Origin: Physcomitrium patens
Lineage: Eukaryota > Streptophyta > Bryopsida > Funariales > Funariaceae
DNA: 64,000 nucleotides
Direction of reading: 5' to 3'
Assembly: GCF_000002425.4 (NCBI RefSeq)
Contig: NC_037260.1
Span: forward strand, 9,246,400-9,310,399
Shown here: piece after piece, positions 24,880-36,813 of the stretch
Numbering within the stretch: the first letter of the stretch is position 1
Layout of the letters: each line of letters starts with the position of its first letter
The notes under the pieces: model-generated
Database searches by the model: none
What the model was told of the DNA's origin: nothing
The model's input: the letters and a program-made list of their open reading frames with translations, nothing else
Position numbers and translations under genes: made by a program

Positions 24880-25110
24880 TGTATGTGATTTCAAAAAGAT
24901 GGAAGTTGCCTAGTTGGTAAGTAAACCACCATCTATAAGTAAAGAGTGTTGGAAGTAAGAATTATCTTTCTCCACACTTCTCTTAGACTATAATCCTTGC
25001 TGATGCTAAATGTTCGTAGCTTTTAGACTTCTTTTCTTCAATAGTTTTCAGCCGCTTTTTCCAAAGTGGGAAAACAACTTGTCTATTTAGTACGGCTCTT
25101 TTTCAGTTCA
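24880..25110 (+). repeat. Relic of a Ty1/copia-type LTR (solo or fragment)
   Basis: The stretch from ACCATCTATAAGTAA through GTGTTGGAAGTAAGA to CTTGCTGATGCTAAATGTT parallels 62,050-62,150 upstream of the copia reading frame (ACCACCTATAAGTAA, ATGTTGGAAGTGAGA, CTTGCTGATGCTAAGTGTT) at roughly 75% by eye over some 90 bp. No coding sequence follows, so it is a solo LTR or a fragment. Outer limits are not defined. Confidence 0.65.
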
Positions 25111-26397
25111 AATCAATGTTCTAAATGCAGTGCCAGCACATGTGCAGTTCTATGAGAAGAGCTGTGTGGTAGGAAGGACCATTTCACATTCTCAAGCGTT
25201 GAGGTTGAGCAAACTTGAAGTTAAGAACAGTGAACCCTTCGTATTTCTCAGACTAAGATGATTCACCATTTACACATACCCAAGGAGAATTGATGACGAA
25301 ATCTCGATGGCTTGGAACGATGTCAGAAGTAGTCTTTGTGGCTTTAAAAATCATTGAGAATATACTGGAATACTTAAACGCCTTTGAGCTAGAAAAAGTC
25401 GTGTTAGGTAAAGCGGATAATCGTGAAATCGAGCGCCCATCCTAGACGACAACAAACACACCTAAGATGACTAAGAATTATGATTATCACGCTGTAATCC
25501 GTTTATTGTAAAACATCTACTAATCCATCATGTCTTTTCTGGCATGATTGAACTGCCGAAGTTAATCGTGCGAGATTCAGTTCCTACTTCGAAAACCTCA
25601 TGATCGAGTACTTCCATCTGTACTACCTTTTATCCAATTCCGTGGAATGGATCGGATGAGTCGGATGCTATGGAAATTCTCGAATCGTGGTTTCATCCAA
25701 CAATAGGGCCAAACCCTGCAATGCGATGTTGTGGTTCTGGAGGAGTCCAAATGGGGACGGATAGATGTCGACTTGTCAAGCCACTACAATGAAATAAAAG
25801 AATATATGGAGATTTTTTTTCAATCTCTTGGGCTTTTTTCCGCATAACAATTTGGTTTATTAGCATAGGATCATTATTATTATTTCTTTTCTAGTTTATT
25901 CTCTTCTTATTTTTCGACATACCTTGAATTTAAGTAAGTGATGCCTCGGGATAATCGTGGTCAATGGCAGAACGATCGATGAAAGCAGCAGCAGCAGCAG
26001 AAGGAGGACCCCACAGTTTTTGATAGGACAGATATTGTCTGCACACCGGCACAAGGTCAATTAATCATCAGTGAATCTAACCGTGGAACCAGTCAGTACT
26101 CGGAGTTGTCGAAGTGCAGCGTGACAAATATAATAGTATCCCTAGATGGACTACCACGTCGGTCCTCCACCATGGTATCGTCGGTAAGAAAACACAGGCA
26201 AGATTCCAGTCTTTCTTGCACATGCTCGCTATTTTATGCTCCTCTTAGGCCTAGTCGTGAAGATGCTGTTGTAAGGTAGAAAACCGCCTCCGGTATGTGT
26301 CTGCACAGGCCGAGAAAGCGTGTTGGAGCGAGCTTGAAAGACTAGTTTGGGCAGGAGGGGTTGTCTAGATTCCTGGCTGGAATTGTCTCTAAGAAAG
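25111..26397. other. Intergenic DNA and 5' flank of the membrane protein gene
   Basis: No coding region recognised. A short CAG/GCA run lies near 25,985-26,000. The transcription start of the next gene is not evident. Confidence 0.5.
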
Positions 26398-27466
26398 ATG
26401 AATAACGTGATACCGTTAGGTCGTCCTCCATCAGGTTTGAGTGAGCACGGTTCACGCAGCGCACGGGTCAGTACTTCGGCAGGAACTAGTTCATCTTCAC
26501 CTAGTGGGTCGTTAAGTATGACCGAAGTGAGCATTGATATTTCAGATCCGGGCCCGGATCCTCTCCCTTCGGGTTCGAATGAAACCGAAGCAATTAATCT
26601 GCAGTACATTCATGGTAACACCCGACTGAGACTAATTTTGCAAGAATGGGAGAGCAAGTTAAGGGATTCGCAAGATATAATTCTGCGGAAGCAGACTCTC
26701 AGTCTGAACGTGAAGAACGAAATCTATCACCTTATCGGATTCTTCAGTGTGTTCCAAGGTGTGGTGCTCACGACTGTCTCGCAGGCTAGCTTGCTATCTT
26801 GTCACAACTGGTGGGGGCCGTTCGCTTTGTCACTGTTGGCATCGCTCACAACCCTAGTCGGAGTCTGCCACAAGTTCTGGAACTTCATCTCGTGGAAACG
26901 TGCGGCCGAGGAGGAAATCGCAAACGCTAAGGTAATCTAACGACACATGCTAGCTTCCCTCATTCTTCCGACCAGTTTCTTCCTTGTTCTACACATGAAC
27001 GCCTCATCAAACCCATTGACAGTACATTTCGTGCCACGGTAATGCTGCTTTTCGAGCTTCTGTTGCGATTCTTACAGTAACGGAACCGCTCTTGCGGTCA
27101 GAGCTCCTGGCAGCTCAAGACGCGCTCTGTGCGTCACTAGAAACCTCCATGTCAACAGCTCATTGAAAGCAACGAAAAAGCTGAGTTTGTAAAATAAAGA
27201 TGCTGATAATGGTGTGGCAAATTCAGGTGTTGAAGTCGCAGATAGATAACCTGAAGCTACTTGGCAAGCGATTCACGTTCGCGAAGCACGCACCGGACGT
27301 GGAGCCCAAGCAGGACGAGGAAAAGACCTGTTCGAACTGGCTGTGTGCAGTCAATTCCTACTACTACTACATCGCACTCTTGGTGGTGGTGTCCATGCTG
27401 GGATTCTCGGCGATCATTCTCATCTCTTGTAGGAAAATTCTTTGTGATTCTGGATCCACTGCCTAG
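26398..27466 (+). CDS. Unrecognised three-helix membrane protein, 2 exons
   Basis: Exons 26,398-26,931 and 27,227-27,466 join in frame (AAG/GTAATC ... TTCAG/GTG) to give 257 residues. Residues 1-65 are Ser/Gly/Pro-rich and look disordered. Residues 66-105 form a charged, helical, probably conserved block (INLQYIHGNTRLRLILQEW, then KLRDSQDIILRKQTLSLNVK). Hydrophobic segments lie at about 110-133, 139-158 and 222-244, with a basic loop FISWKRAAEEE and a soluble segment between the second and third. The pattern suggests a plant integral membrane protein, but I do not recognise the family and assign no function. The start is the first ATG in frame after weaker non-ATG codons; there is no sign of decay. 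Confidence 0.85.
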
Positions 27467-30400
27467 ACGCCGAAGCCGAGTTCGCCTTGACAATGAATGT
27501 CTGGCACAGTTAGGCACTGCTCCGGAAGAATGTGATTGAATCCTTTTCTGTCTAGACAAGGAAACTGTTTCCTCTGCTTCATTGTCATCTTGTGTGTTCC
27601 GCTTCTACCCATTTTTTTGTACTTCGGAAACTAGCTAGCACAGCATTGAGAAGTATTTGAGAAGCGGAGCTACATGATTATTATCATTACTACCACGATT
27701 TTTACTTTTAATCGTATCTTTATTGAGTGATTAGGTATATACGTTGCGCTTCTGAAGAATTCCTTTGCTATCTGTTGTAATGTGTTGTTTGTTTGTTCTT
27801 GTTTGTTTACCTGGCAGAATGTTTCAGGAATGTGGGTGAAATGTGTGGTGCAGTGTAGGTCTCTATGTGGTATCGATTCTGTTTCCGTTGTTGTGTATTA
27901 AGCAAGTGTGTGTTGATGCAGGAACTTGGCTGTGTGTGTGTGTGTGTTCGTTTGTTCGAAGACAAAAACAAAGTCTCCTGTTTAATTTAAAATAAAAACT
28001 ATTTGAAAAAGTATTGAGATTTAACAAAAAAATTGAATGATGAAGTAGTTAATTGTAATGGTAACTCAAAGAGCTATTCATATGTTGCTTGTAATTTATC
28101 ATACAAAGAACTTAATCACATGTTTGTTGGTGTTACGAAAGTGTAATAAAAAATAGTTTAACTCCGGTTCTCATTATGACTTCATAAAAACTAGAGGAAA
28201 GAAAATCTATTGTTTCATACATCCAAGTATATACAATCCAATAGCCACAAAAATTTCATCTACTATCCACATAATTAAAATGTGTTATGCAAACTATGAC
28301 ACAGTAATCAAAACAATATCATTGGCTGACCATACTCCTTAGAAACTATTTTCTAACTCAAGATAGAACAAACAAAGCTCAAAATATTATTTTTTAAAAA
28401 AATAGATATTTGAATGCATAATTTTTTTCCAAAAATCAAAACAATCCTTCACAACTTGGAAACAGGTGTAAAAAACATTTACTTCTTGTGAAATCTAAAG
28501 CAAATCTGAGAATCAAACCATGAAGTATTAAAAAAAAAATAGTTCAAAAGCATCCTCAATTGCAACTCTTATAAGATGAGAAACAACTAGATATTGAATT
28601 AGTGAGAAAAAGACAAAAGAAATTAAAAACTAATCAACAAAAATATCTAAGAAATAATCAACAAATCACATATAATTTTCTTCTTATTTTAGCAATCTCA
28701 AAACATTGTTGCAAAGCAGACATTGATGCATGCATGGATTCATGAGTTCTTCTACATTGCTACTTTGAGATTTTGTCAATGCATTGATAATAGTTTTTCT
28801 TGTACTGATTACAAGCACATAATCTAGGTGCCAATTTTCAAGGCCTAAGATTCATGGTTGTGCCCAAGTGACACCATTCAATTCTCTTAAGATTTGTTAT
28901 TTATACCACATTTATTTTTTATGAAATAAAGTTGATTTTTTATAGAAACAAATGCATTAGACTTTGCTATAGATGTAGTATAAAACATAGTTGGAAGTAG
29001 ATAACAAACTTCATTTAATAGTTTTTTGTTTAAAAATAATTTTATCAATCAAGATTAATTACAAGATCCACAACAAAATACTTCTTGCAATTCTGAACTC
29101 TTTTCAAGAATAGCACCATTATCTAGTATCATGAACATATATATTTATCTGAATAAGAAGTGATAGGTAGAAGATAAATGTAGATAGATTTAATAATATC
29201 TTTTGGCAAAGTTTCTTAAAAACTTCATAACTACAGCTTTAACTTCATATGTGATTGTAGTTGATTGGTAGCTTAGAAACTTAGCCAACAAATTAGCCAT
29301 ATATTGCACATATTGGTAGCTTGTAGTACAGGCTTAGAATGTAACATTATCGTATTGTAACATGACTATATGGTGAAAATATGAACAAAAATGATATTAT
29401 GATTTATACTCTATCATCTTGGTTCAATAATAATTCTAGACATTTAAATAAGACTTTTATGAAAGCCTTTTAGTTTATTTTTTGGTTTTAATTGCTAGTA
29501 GTTTAAAGTTGGTTAATAAATTTACCATTTAGGTTGTAAAAAATTCTTCTAGTGCCTTAGAAAGGTAATAAATTAGTAAAAATAAAGTAGATTAGATAAA
29601 TATTTTATATAATCAACTCTAAAATGAAGTTAAGAATAGGATCATGCTAAAAAATTCCTAAAAAAGGTTAAATTGATATCTTGGAGATGACCATTTGTGG
29701 ATCAGGGTCAAAATCAAACCTCTAGTTACTAAAACAATTGCTTAGGACAAATTAGGAGAGATTTTGGAGATTAAGAGTTAAATCAAAGAATTGACTTTAG
29801 ACTCATTTTAGAATTATAAAGCTTGTTTTTATAGGTTTTGAGGTGGCTTCACAATTGTTGTGTAAAGTTAAGGTTTGTATTGGTGATTTTGAATTTATGC
29901 AATAAAATTAGGGTTAATACTATCAGTTGGTTTGTGAGATGCATATGACATATGTAGTTCAAATTTTGTTATTGGATAGTTGAATGGATGTGCTAATTAT
30001 GTGTAAAAATTTGTATTATTCTAATGATGCAATTGAAAGATATTTATTTATTAATGAAAGGAGGTATCAAAAGTTGGCAATTTAGAATTGTGTAGGATTT
30101 TTGCAATATCTAAAGATCTTCTTATTGGAATAAGGAGAAATTTGGCATGGTTTTAGTTAACTAACATATTAAGCTGCACACCAATTTGGAGCTGAAGTTA
30201 ATTGTTGGAGACAGAGAAATTATTGCTCAAATTTCATCATCAATCTTCAAATAGGCAATTGAAGGATACTAGAGTGGTTCTTTTGCATTTTTCTCATAAT
30301 TTATAAGTTGAATTGGATTGAATTTTTTTGAGGATACAGAAGATGTATTTTTCACTAGTGTGCAAAATTTTGTACCAATTGGATGATTAAATGAAGAATT

Positions 30401-30820
30401 ACGACTAATTGAAGTTCACTGCTTAAGATTAGGATTTGGAGAAAAAATGAGAAGTTACAAAAAAAAAGACAAATAATAAGACAATTAGGATTTGTATTTG
30501 CTTGAGGTAATTAAGAAGAGTGGTTTTGAGTACTTTTGGCTTTAAATCCTTTTGAATTCAAATTTCTTTGTTCTTAATAGTTGAAACCTATTATGATTTC
30601 TTAGGTAATTGCAACATATGACTTTACCTTCTACAATCAAGTGCCTAGTACATTTCCAAATAAGAAGATATGTAATACAATAATATGCATATAAAAAACT
30701 TGTCTTATAAGTTAGATACATATTTTATATATCAGACATGTGTCTTGTAAGTTACAACAAAGATCATATTTGGCCACCATATATGCTGTAGAATTTCAAA
30801 ACCTTGCTTACAACATGGAC
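27467..30820. other. AT-rich intergenic region
   Basis: The first 500 bp are the 3' flank of the membrane protein gene, with a short TG run near 27,930-27,945. From 28,000 the DNA becomes very AT-rich with no recognisable coding sequence. Near 30,665-30,775 there is an inverted match to the 19,800-20,425 repeat. Confidence 0.5.
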
Positions 30821-30829
30821 TAAAATGAC

Positions 30830-32240
30830 AAAGCTCTTGTTAATCAATTTTGATATAGATTGAAAGATAATATCAAAGATATATTATTAACAATACAAAG
30901 AACAAACTTATTTATATAATTTATTATTTAAGCCATTGCATGCAAGAATCCACTCTTACAAAGACATCAAGTATAAAGTTTTGATTGGAGAGGTACAAGT
31001 CAAGTCATAGCGGTAACTTCTAAGTTTTAAGAAGCTTATTCATCAAAGTTGGAACCTATATAAATTGACACAATATGTTTTGAACCTCTTAGTAATGAAG
31101 AAAAGATAACATTATTAAGAAGATTTGTGCTTATATTATGAAAAACCTAAGCATATTTCTCAACATTGTCCAAAGAAGCAATACAACCATAAAATAAGGA
31201 GCATGTTTGCCAAAGAAAATGTTGTGTTAGAAAAGAATTTTTTATTTGCTATAATAGAAACCAAGCGATTGAAATCTTGTACAACATCTAATAAAGATCA
31301 TATTTTCTCCTTAAATCCCTCACTTTGTTTTACAATAGAAATTTGTGTAGGATCAAAAAATCACAAAGTTTTTAACTTATTAGATTTAGAAGCTTCAAAT
31401 TATTTTAAAAACAAAGCCTTTGTTAAAAAATAAGAAATATTCTTAGTTAAGAAAAATAAATCCATACTTTTAAAAAAAAGTATAATTTCTTGAAGACTTC
31501 TTTATTGATTTGATCGCCTTTTGATATATACACCACATCCATTTTCAATGGTAGAAAGACTTTAAGTGCCATTCCAAGCTAGTACCAAGATTATTAAGAT
31601 ATTTTTTTAAAAAAGAATTTAAATATCCTTTCAAAAAATCATCAATATAATTATTGAATTGATCTTCTAGAAAGAATTCAACTACCATTCAGATCAATCT
31701 AGAGCTAATTATAAAATAAATTAGTTGTACTCAAAAGATACATTGAAAACTAAAATTTTAACTTTATAGATAAAAATTCATTTGTAGATGAAAATTTATT
31801 TTTAGATGATATATTATACTTGAATGAATATTAATTAATAGATAAAAAATTTTAGATAAAAATTAAATAAAAAATATCAAAAAATTGTTAAAAATTTGAG
31901 AACTTAAGATTTATTTATATTTTATGCATGATTGATTGTGAGTTGTTTTAGTAACCTTAAAAATGGTTTAAAGAACTTAAAAAGAGTTTCTTAATAAAAA
32001 ATTAAAATATTATTTTTATATAATTAAATTATAATATAAGAATTATTATGGATTGAAATAGACTTCCAATTAATGGAAGTTTATTTTAATTCATAATGTG
32101 TGCAAACTATTAATGACTTAATAATATTACCATAAAAATAGGTATCTTTTAGCTTTGATTTCAAAACTTCTTGATAAATTCAATCAAGCCAATATCTTTA
32201 CAAAAATAGATCTATAAAGAGTTTATAATTTGATATGCAT
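30830..32240 (+). mobile_element. Element E: fragment of a decayed forward chromovirus (gag to RT)
   Basis: gag wording (LKDNIKDILLTIQRTN near 30,855-30,905; AIACKNPLLQRHQ near 30,933-30,970), a zinc-knuckle relic at 31,125-31,170 (CLYYEKPKHISQHC), a protease-like stretch to about 31,430, and a short RT block at about 32,170-32,240 (ANIFTKIDL). It is the same wider family as the young element and broken, with large parts missing. An LTR of that family follows at about 32,360. Confidence 0.75.
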
Positions 32241-32359
32241 CAAAAAAAGAAATGAATTAATTGTCATGCAATGGCTTCAGCATTAAATTATTCTATTAAA
32301 TTATTTTTTGGCATTCTCAATGATAAGTCTTTGATAATAGTTTTTTATCATATCAAAAT

Positions 32360-32770
32360 TGATTAGTAAGAGGTTATAGAAGATTTTTAAAATATTCTAA
32401 TAGAAGATTGTAGAAAGAATTTAAAAATATTTTAGAAGATTTTAGAAGATTCTTAAAATATTTTGTAAAATTCTAGAAAGTTCTAAGAAATTTAAGAAAT
32501 TTATCTAAAAAGCTTCATAGGGTTGCTTTGTCGTCAAGCAATATGGAAACTTCTCAAAAAGCTTCCTAATATCTAATATATATTAGAATTGAGGCTAGAA
32601 GGATCTTTAGTCATGATAACACATTTCTTAGAGCTCTAATTCATCTCTTTTTTGTTGATCTTGTACTTATTTGGTTTAATCAAATTCTTGCAAGCTTTTT
32701 GATTGAAATTCTTCTATTCAACTTCTTATTAAGTCTTTATATAATGTATCCATGGCAGTTTCTCAAGGCT
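32360..32770 (+). repeat. LTR of an older chromovirus copy (element F, or the end of E)
   Basis: Parallels the young LTR block by block: AGCTTCCTAA, ATATATTAGAATTGAGGCT, AACACATTTCTTAGAGCTCTA, and TGTATCCATGGCAGTTT near the end. Its U3 carries eroded TTC/GAA repeats. It could be the 5' LTR of element F or the 3' LTR of element E. Confidence 0.75.
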
Positions 32771-32951
32771 ACTCTCTTATCAATATTGAAGCATGATCAT
32801 TCTTAATAAAGAATAGATTACTCTTCTTTTTAAAGGCATTTGAGTACTTTAGAAGTTGTAGATTATCCTCTTTTAAATTGATATTGTTTAGAAATTCTCT
32901 TTTTTTCTTTCAAGATAGCTAGAGGTAAAGATGTTAATATGGTTGAATCTC

Positions 32952-33343
32952 TGTTAGGGACATAATCCTTAGAACCTTCTAGAGACAAGTTTCTAGAACC
33001 TTCTAGAAGCAAGTCTCTGGAACCTTCTAGAAGCTTCTTAGTTGGTAGAAGATATTAGGGACATAGTCTTTAGAACCTTCTAGAGATAAGTTTCTAGAAC
33101 CTTCTAGAAGCAAGTCTCTGGAACCTTCTAGAAGCTTCCTAGTTGGTAGAAGTTGCTTGAGAAGCTTCCTAAATAGAAGTATATATTAGAATCGAGGCTG
33201 AAGAGTTCTTGAGTTTCGACAACACATCTCTTGGAGCTCTAGCTCACCTCTCTGGTGTTGTTCTCATCTGATTAATCTAGCTCTTGCCAGTTCTTCTCGA
33301 ACTTCTTCTTAGATCTCGAGTCTGTATTTCTGTGTCCATGATA
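32952..33343 (+). repeat. Element G 5' LTR, with an internal 100-bp tandem duplication
   Basis: The first 100 bases of the LTR (32,952-33,051) are repeated at once (33,052-33,151), making this LTR about 392 bp against 291 bp for the 3' LTR. Each unit carries heat-shock-element arrays. A TATA box (TATATATT) lies at about 33,180-33,187. The end CCATGATA corresponds to CCGTGACA in the 3' LTR. Confidence 0.92.
32975..33138. promoter_or_regulatory. Heat-shock-element arrays in the element G 5' LTR (duplicated)
   Basis: Perfect four-block HSEs (alternating GAA and TTC spaced by two bases) occur at 32,991-33,008 (TTCTAGAACCTTCTAGAA), 33,020-33,037 (GAACCTTCTAGAAGCTTC), 33,092-33,109 and 33,121-33,138. 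Three-block sites precede them. HSEs bind heat-shock transcription factor trimers. They lie upstream of the LTR TATA box, as in a promoter. Confidence 0.8.
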
Positions 33344-33368
33344 GTTTGTCGAGACTGCACTCACCTCA

Positions 33369-33380
33369 GATATCAGAGCT
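33369..33380 (+). other. Primer-binding-site-like sequence of element G
   Basis: GATATCAGAGCT contains TATCAGAGC, the core of the sequence complementary to initiator tRNA-Met used by many plant LTR elements. It starts about 25 bases after the apparent LTR end, further than usual. The older LTR copy has ATATTGAAGC at the same distance. Confidence 0.45.
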
Positions 33381-33623
33381 AGTTTCTTCTTTGTTAGAGT
33401 GTGGATTACCCCTCTACTTGGAAGTGTACTAGCATTTTAGAGGTTGTGGATTACCCTCCTCTAAACTGATACTTCTTTTGTTACAATATTGGAGTCTTAT
33501 TCTTCTTGGAGAGAGTAGATTATCCCTTTTCTTGAAGCTCTTAAGGCATTTTAGAGGTTGCGGAGTACCCTCCTCTAAACCAATATTGTCTTCTTGTAGA
33601 GTCATTTCTGTCCTTCTCTTAGA

Positions 33624-34600
33624 ATGGCCGGGGGCCAAGACATTAGTATGACGGAAAGTTCACAGTCCAAGTTGGATGCTATCATGAATGCCCTTGCTAT
33701 GTTATCGCAAAGAACTGTAGAGATTGAAGGAATCGTGGCAAGGCTTCACAATGATGGAGCATCTGGGATGGCACAATCTAGGTTGCACTAGCCTCAAACT
33801 TTTGCACTTGGAGAAGCAACTTTACCTCAGGTTCGATAAGCACCACTGGTTCTACAACATAAAGAGCCCCGAGTTAGCCTTCTGGATAAGTTCGATGGTA
33901 CGTGTTCCAAGTTTCGAGGATTCGTCAACCAAATCATGTTGATAACAATTTTACAGCCCGAATGCTATCCAACGGAGGAGACACGTGTTGAACTTGTTGA
34001 AACCTTACTTACAAGACAAGCTCTATCATAGTTTCCTCTTTTATTTGAGAAACGATTGTCATTACTAAACAACTTTGAAACCTTTTTGGAGGCATTTGCG
34101 GAAGCATTTGATGAACACGACAAGGTTCGATGGGCTACAACAAAGATCCGGTCACTATGACAAAGGATGCACTCTATATCAGTCTATGCATCGGACTTCA
34201 GGCAATTAGCATGCGACATCAATTGGGACAAAGAAGCATTGATGAGTCAATTCTATTGGGGTTTAAGGGACGATGTGAAGGATTTGCCGTTAACTCTTCC
34301 TGATCCACAAATGCTCAACGAAGCTATTAGCCAAGCTGTGAAGTGCGATAACCGCCTATTCCAATGCCGCCAAGACCAACGTTCAAGACAACATACGGTT
34401 TTCCACATCCCAACTATGTCGGCAAGCAGCATGAATTCATATTTACAGATAGGAGACATGTAAATTGATGCGATACGTATCAAATCCCTTACTCTAGAAC
34501 AAAAAAAGCGGCGTATGGAGGAAGGTCTATGCTTGTATTGCGGTGAAGAAGGCCTCAAAGTTGGAAACTACCCGAAGAAGTAAAATCAACGTATTGTCAA
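33624..34600 (+). pseudogene. Element G gag (fossil)
   Basis: Begins at an ATG after a leader with repeated TTTTAGAGGTTG-GGATTACCCTCCTCTAAAC blocks. It carries the retrotransposon gag body (FDGTCSKFRGFVNQ area near 33,890; YASDFRQLACDI at about 34,188) and a zinc-knuckle relic at about 34,530-34,580 (LCLYCGEEG wording). It is broken. Confidence 0.85.
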
Positions 34601-34735
34601 GACTAGGGGTGTGTTTATTCAAGAAAACGAGGATGCCCAGCCACAATAGGAACCGTACGACTGGACAGTGAAATATCACAACAACAACCAAGTTCCTTTC
34701 TTTCTGCTCAACGTGCCCTTTGCTTTACAATCCTT

Positions 34736-35160
34736 TTGCTTATTAGCCCTCAAAAATTGACAACCTTAGCATTATTAGATTCAAGAGCATCTGCTTGTTT
34801 CTTAGACGAAGAATTTGTGAAGCATCATAAGATCCCTTTAGTACAAAAATCCAAACCTGTTCACGTTGAGGTCATAGATGGGCGACCTTTATTGTCTGGT
34901 AGTGTCACCCATGAATCAGAACCTATAGAAGTGACGTTTAAGGGCCATAATAGTCATATTATTTTCAATATTATTAGAATTCCATCAAATCTTGTTATTC
35001 TTGGTCTTTCTTGGTTGGAAAAGCATAACCCATCCATAGATTGGAGGTTGCGGAAGATGACCTTTCCCACAAAACTACCCAAGAGCAAGCCTAGTAGAAA
35101 ATCCCGAATAGAGAAATCCTTATTTATTGGAGCAAGAGCGTTTATAAGATCGTCTAAGGA
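34736..35160 (+). pseudogene. Element G aspartic protease (fossil)
   Basis: TTLALLDSRASACFLDEEF carries the retropepsin active-site loop region, and ILGLSWLEKHNPSIDW (35,000-35,045) is the typical end of the plant Ty3/gypsy protease domain. Confidence 0.85.
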
Positions 35161-35250
35161 AGGCACACCGTTTGTCATTTATGTGGCTCCAACTACGGGG
35201 AGAAGATCTCGACAACAAGTATACCAAAGTAATATAAGGATTTTAAAGAC

Positions 35251-36100
35251 GTGTTTGAAAAGAAAAATACCGACATGCTACCGGAACACAGACCATATGA
35301 TTGCGCCATAGACTTGCAGGAAGGAGCACAACCGCCTTTTGGTCCAATCTACAATCTATCGCAGACGGAGTTGACGGAGTTGCTGAAGTACATCGACAAG
35401 AATCTAGCCAAGAACTTTATCCATCATTCAAAATCGTCAGCTTGAGCACCCATCTTATTTGTGAAGAAGAAAGATGGCTCATTGCGGATGTGCATGGATT
35501 ATCGAGGCCTCAACAAGGTAACAAAGAAGAATTGTTACCCGTTATCCTTGATTTCTGGTCTCTTAAAACAACTTGGATGTGCAAGGGTTTTTACAAAAAT
35601 TGATCTAAGGGGAGCTTACAACCTCGTACGAATCAAAGAAGGAGATGAGTGGAAGACAGCGTTCCGTACAAGGTATGGCCATTTTGAGTATAATGTCATG
35701 TCCTTTGGTCTTATCAATGCTCCAGCGGTCTTTCAACATTTGATGAATGACATTTTTCGAGAGTACCTTATTGATTTTGTTTTCATCTATTTGGATGATA
35801 TTTTGATATTCTCCAAAAATGAGGAAGAGCATGAAAAGCACGTTCGTTTGGTCTTGGAGAAACTATGAGAGCGAGGACTATATGCCAAGTTGGAGAAGTG
35901 TTTATTTCACCAAATAAAGATGGAGTTTTTGAGGTTCGTTGCGACTACAAAAGGCTTGAAGATGGATCCCAAGAAGGTGGAAGCAATTGTGTCTTGGGAG
36001 GTTCCGAAGACGGTGAGAGACATACAATGCTTTCTTGGCTTTGCCAACTTCTATCGGATCTTCATCAATAATTACTCTCAAGTTGCTGCTCCTCTCACTC
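35251..36100 (+). pseudogene. Element G reverse transcriptase (fossil)
   Basis: Blocks in order are [63 protein letters not shown] (catalytic YLDD at 35,788-35,799) and FLGFANFYRIFI. A clear chromoviral RT. Confidence 0.92.
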
Positions 36101-36169
36101 GGTTGGCATGCAAGGAGAAGCTGGAATGGGGACCTTTAGCGGAGAAGGCATTTCAAGACTTGAAGACCA

Positions 36170-36605
36170 CATTTACTACGGCTCCAATCTTGGTACATCC
36201 AGACTTTACAAAGGCCTTTTATTTGAAAATTGATGCTTCGGATTTTCCTTTGGGAGCTGTACTTTCACAAATGGGAGAAGACAAGAAGCTGCATCTGTTT
36301 GCATTCTATTCTCGAAAGTTCTCTATTGCTGAAATCAATTATGAGATCCACGATAAGGAACTTCTTGTTATAGTGGATTCTTTCCAAGAATGGCGTCATT
36401 TTCTTGAAGGAGCTGCACACCCAGTGACCGTATACACAGATCACAAGAATTTGGAATATTTCATGTCGGCTCGAGTTCTAAATCGACGTCAAGCTCGATG
36501 GCATATGTTGCTATCTAGGTTCGATTTTATTATCACTTATCAACCTAGAAAGCAGCAAGGACTATCTGATGCCTTATCGAGGAGATCGTATCTTGTATCA
36601 AAGGC
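36170..36605 (+). pseudogene. Element G RNase H (fossil)
   Basis: FYLKIDASDFPLGAVLSQ, KFSIAEINYEIHDKELL, VTVYTDHKNLEYF and GLSDALSRR are the acidic-residue strands and terminal block of Ty3/gypsy RNase H. Confidence 0.9.
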
Positions 36606-36813
36606 TGGAGAAGCAGCGTTTGATCAACGATGTATGACGTTGTTGAAGCCAGAGCAATTTTGGCTTTGCGCTACTATTGTACCAATTGATACTGACTTCT
36701 TGAATTAGGTACGTGCCGCGACTATTAAAGATTCAGTAGCCATTGATATCAAGCAGCGTGCCAATGACGACAAATTCAAGGTAGAGGGAGATCTTTTATA
36801 CTTTGAGGAGCGG

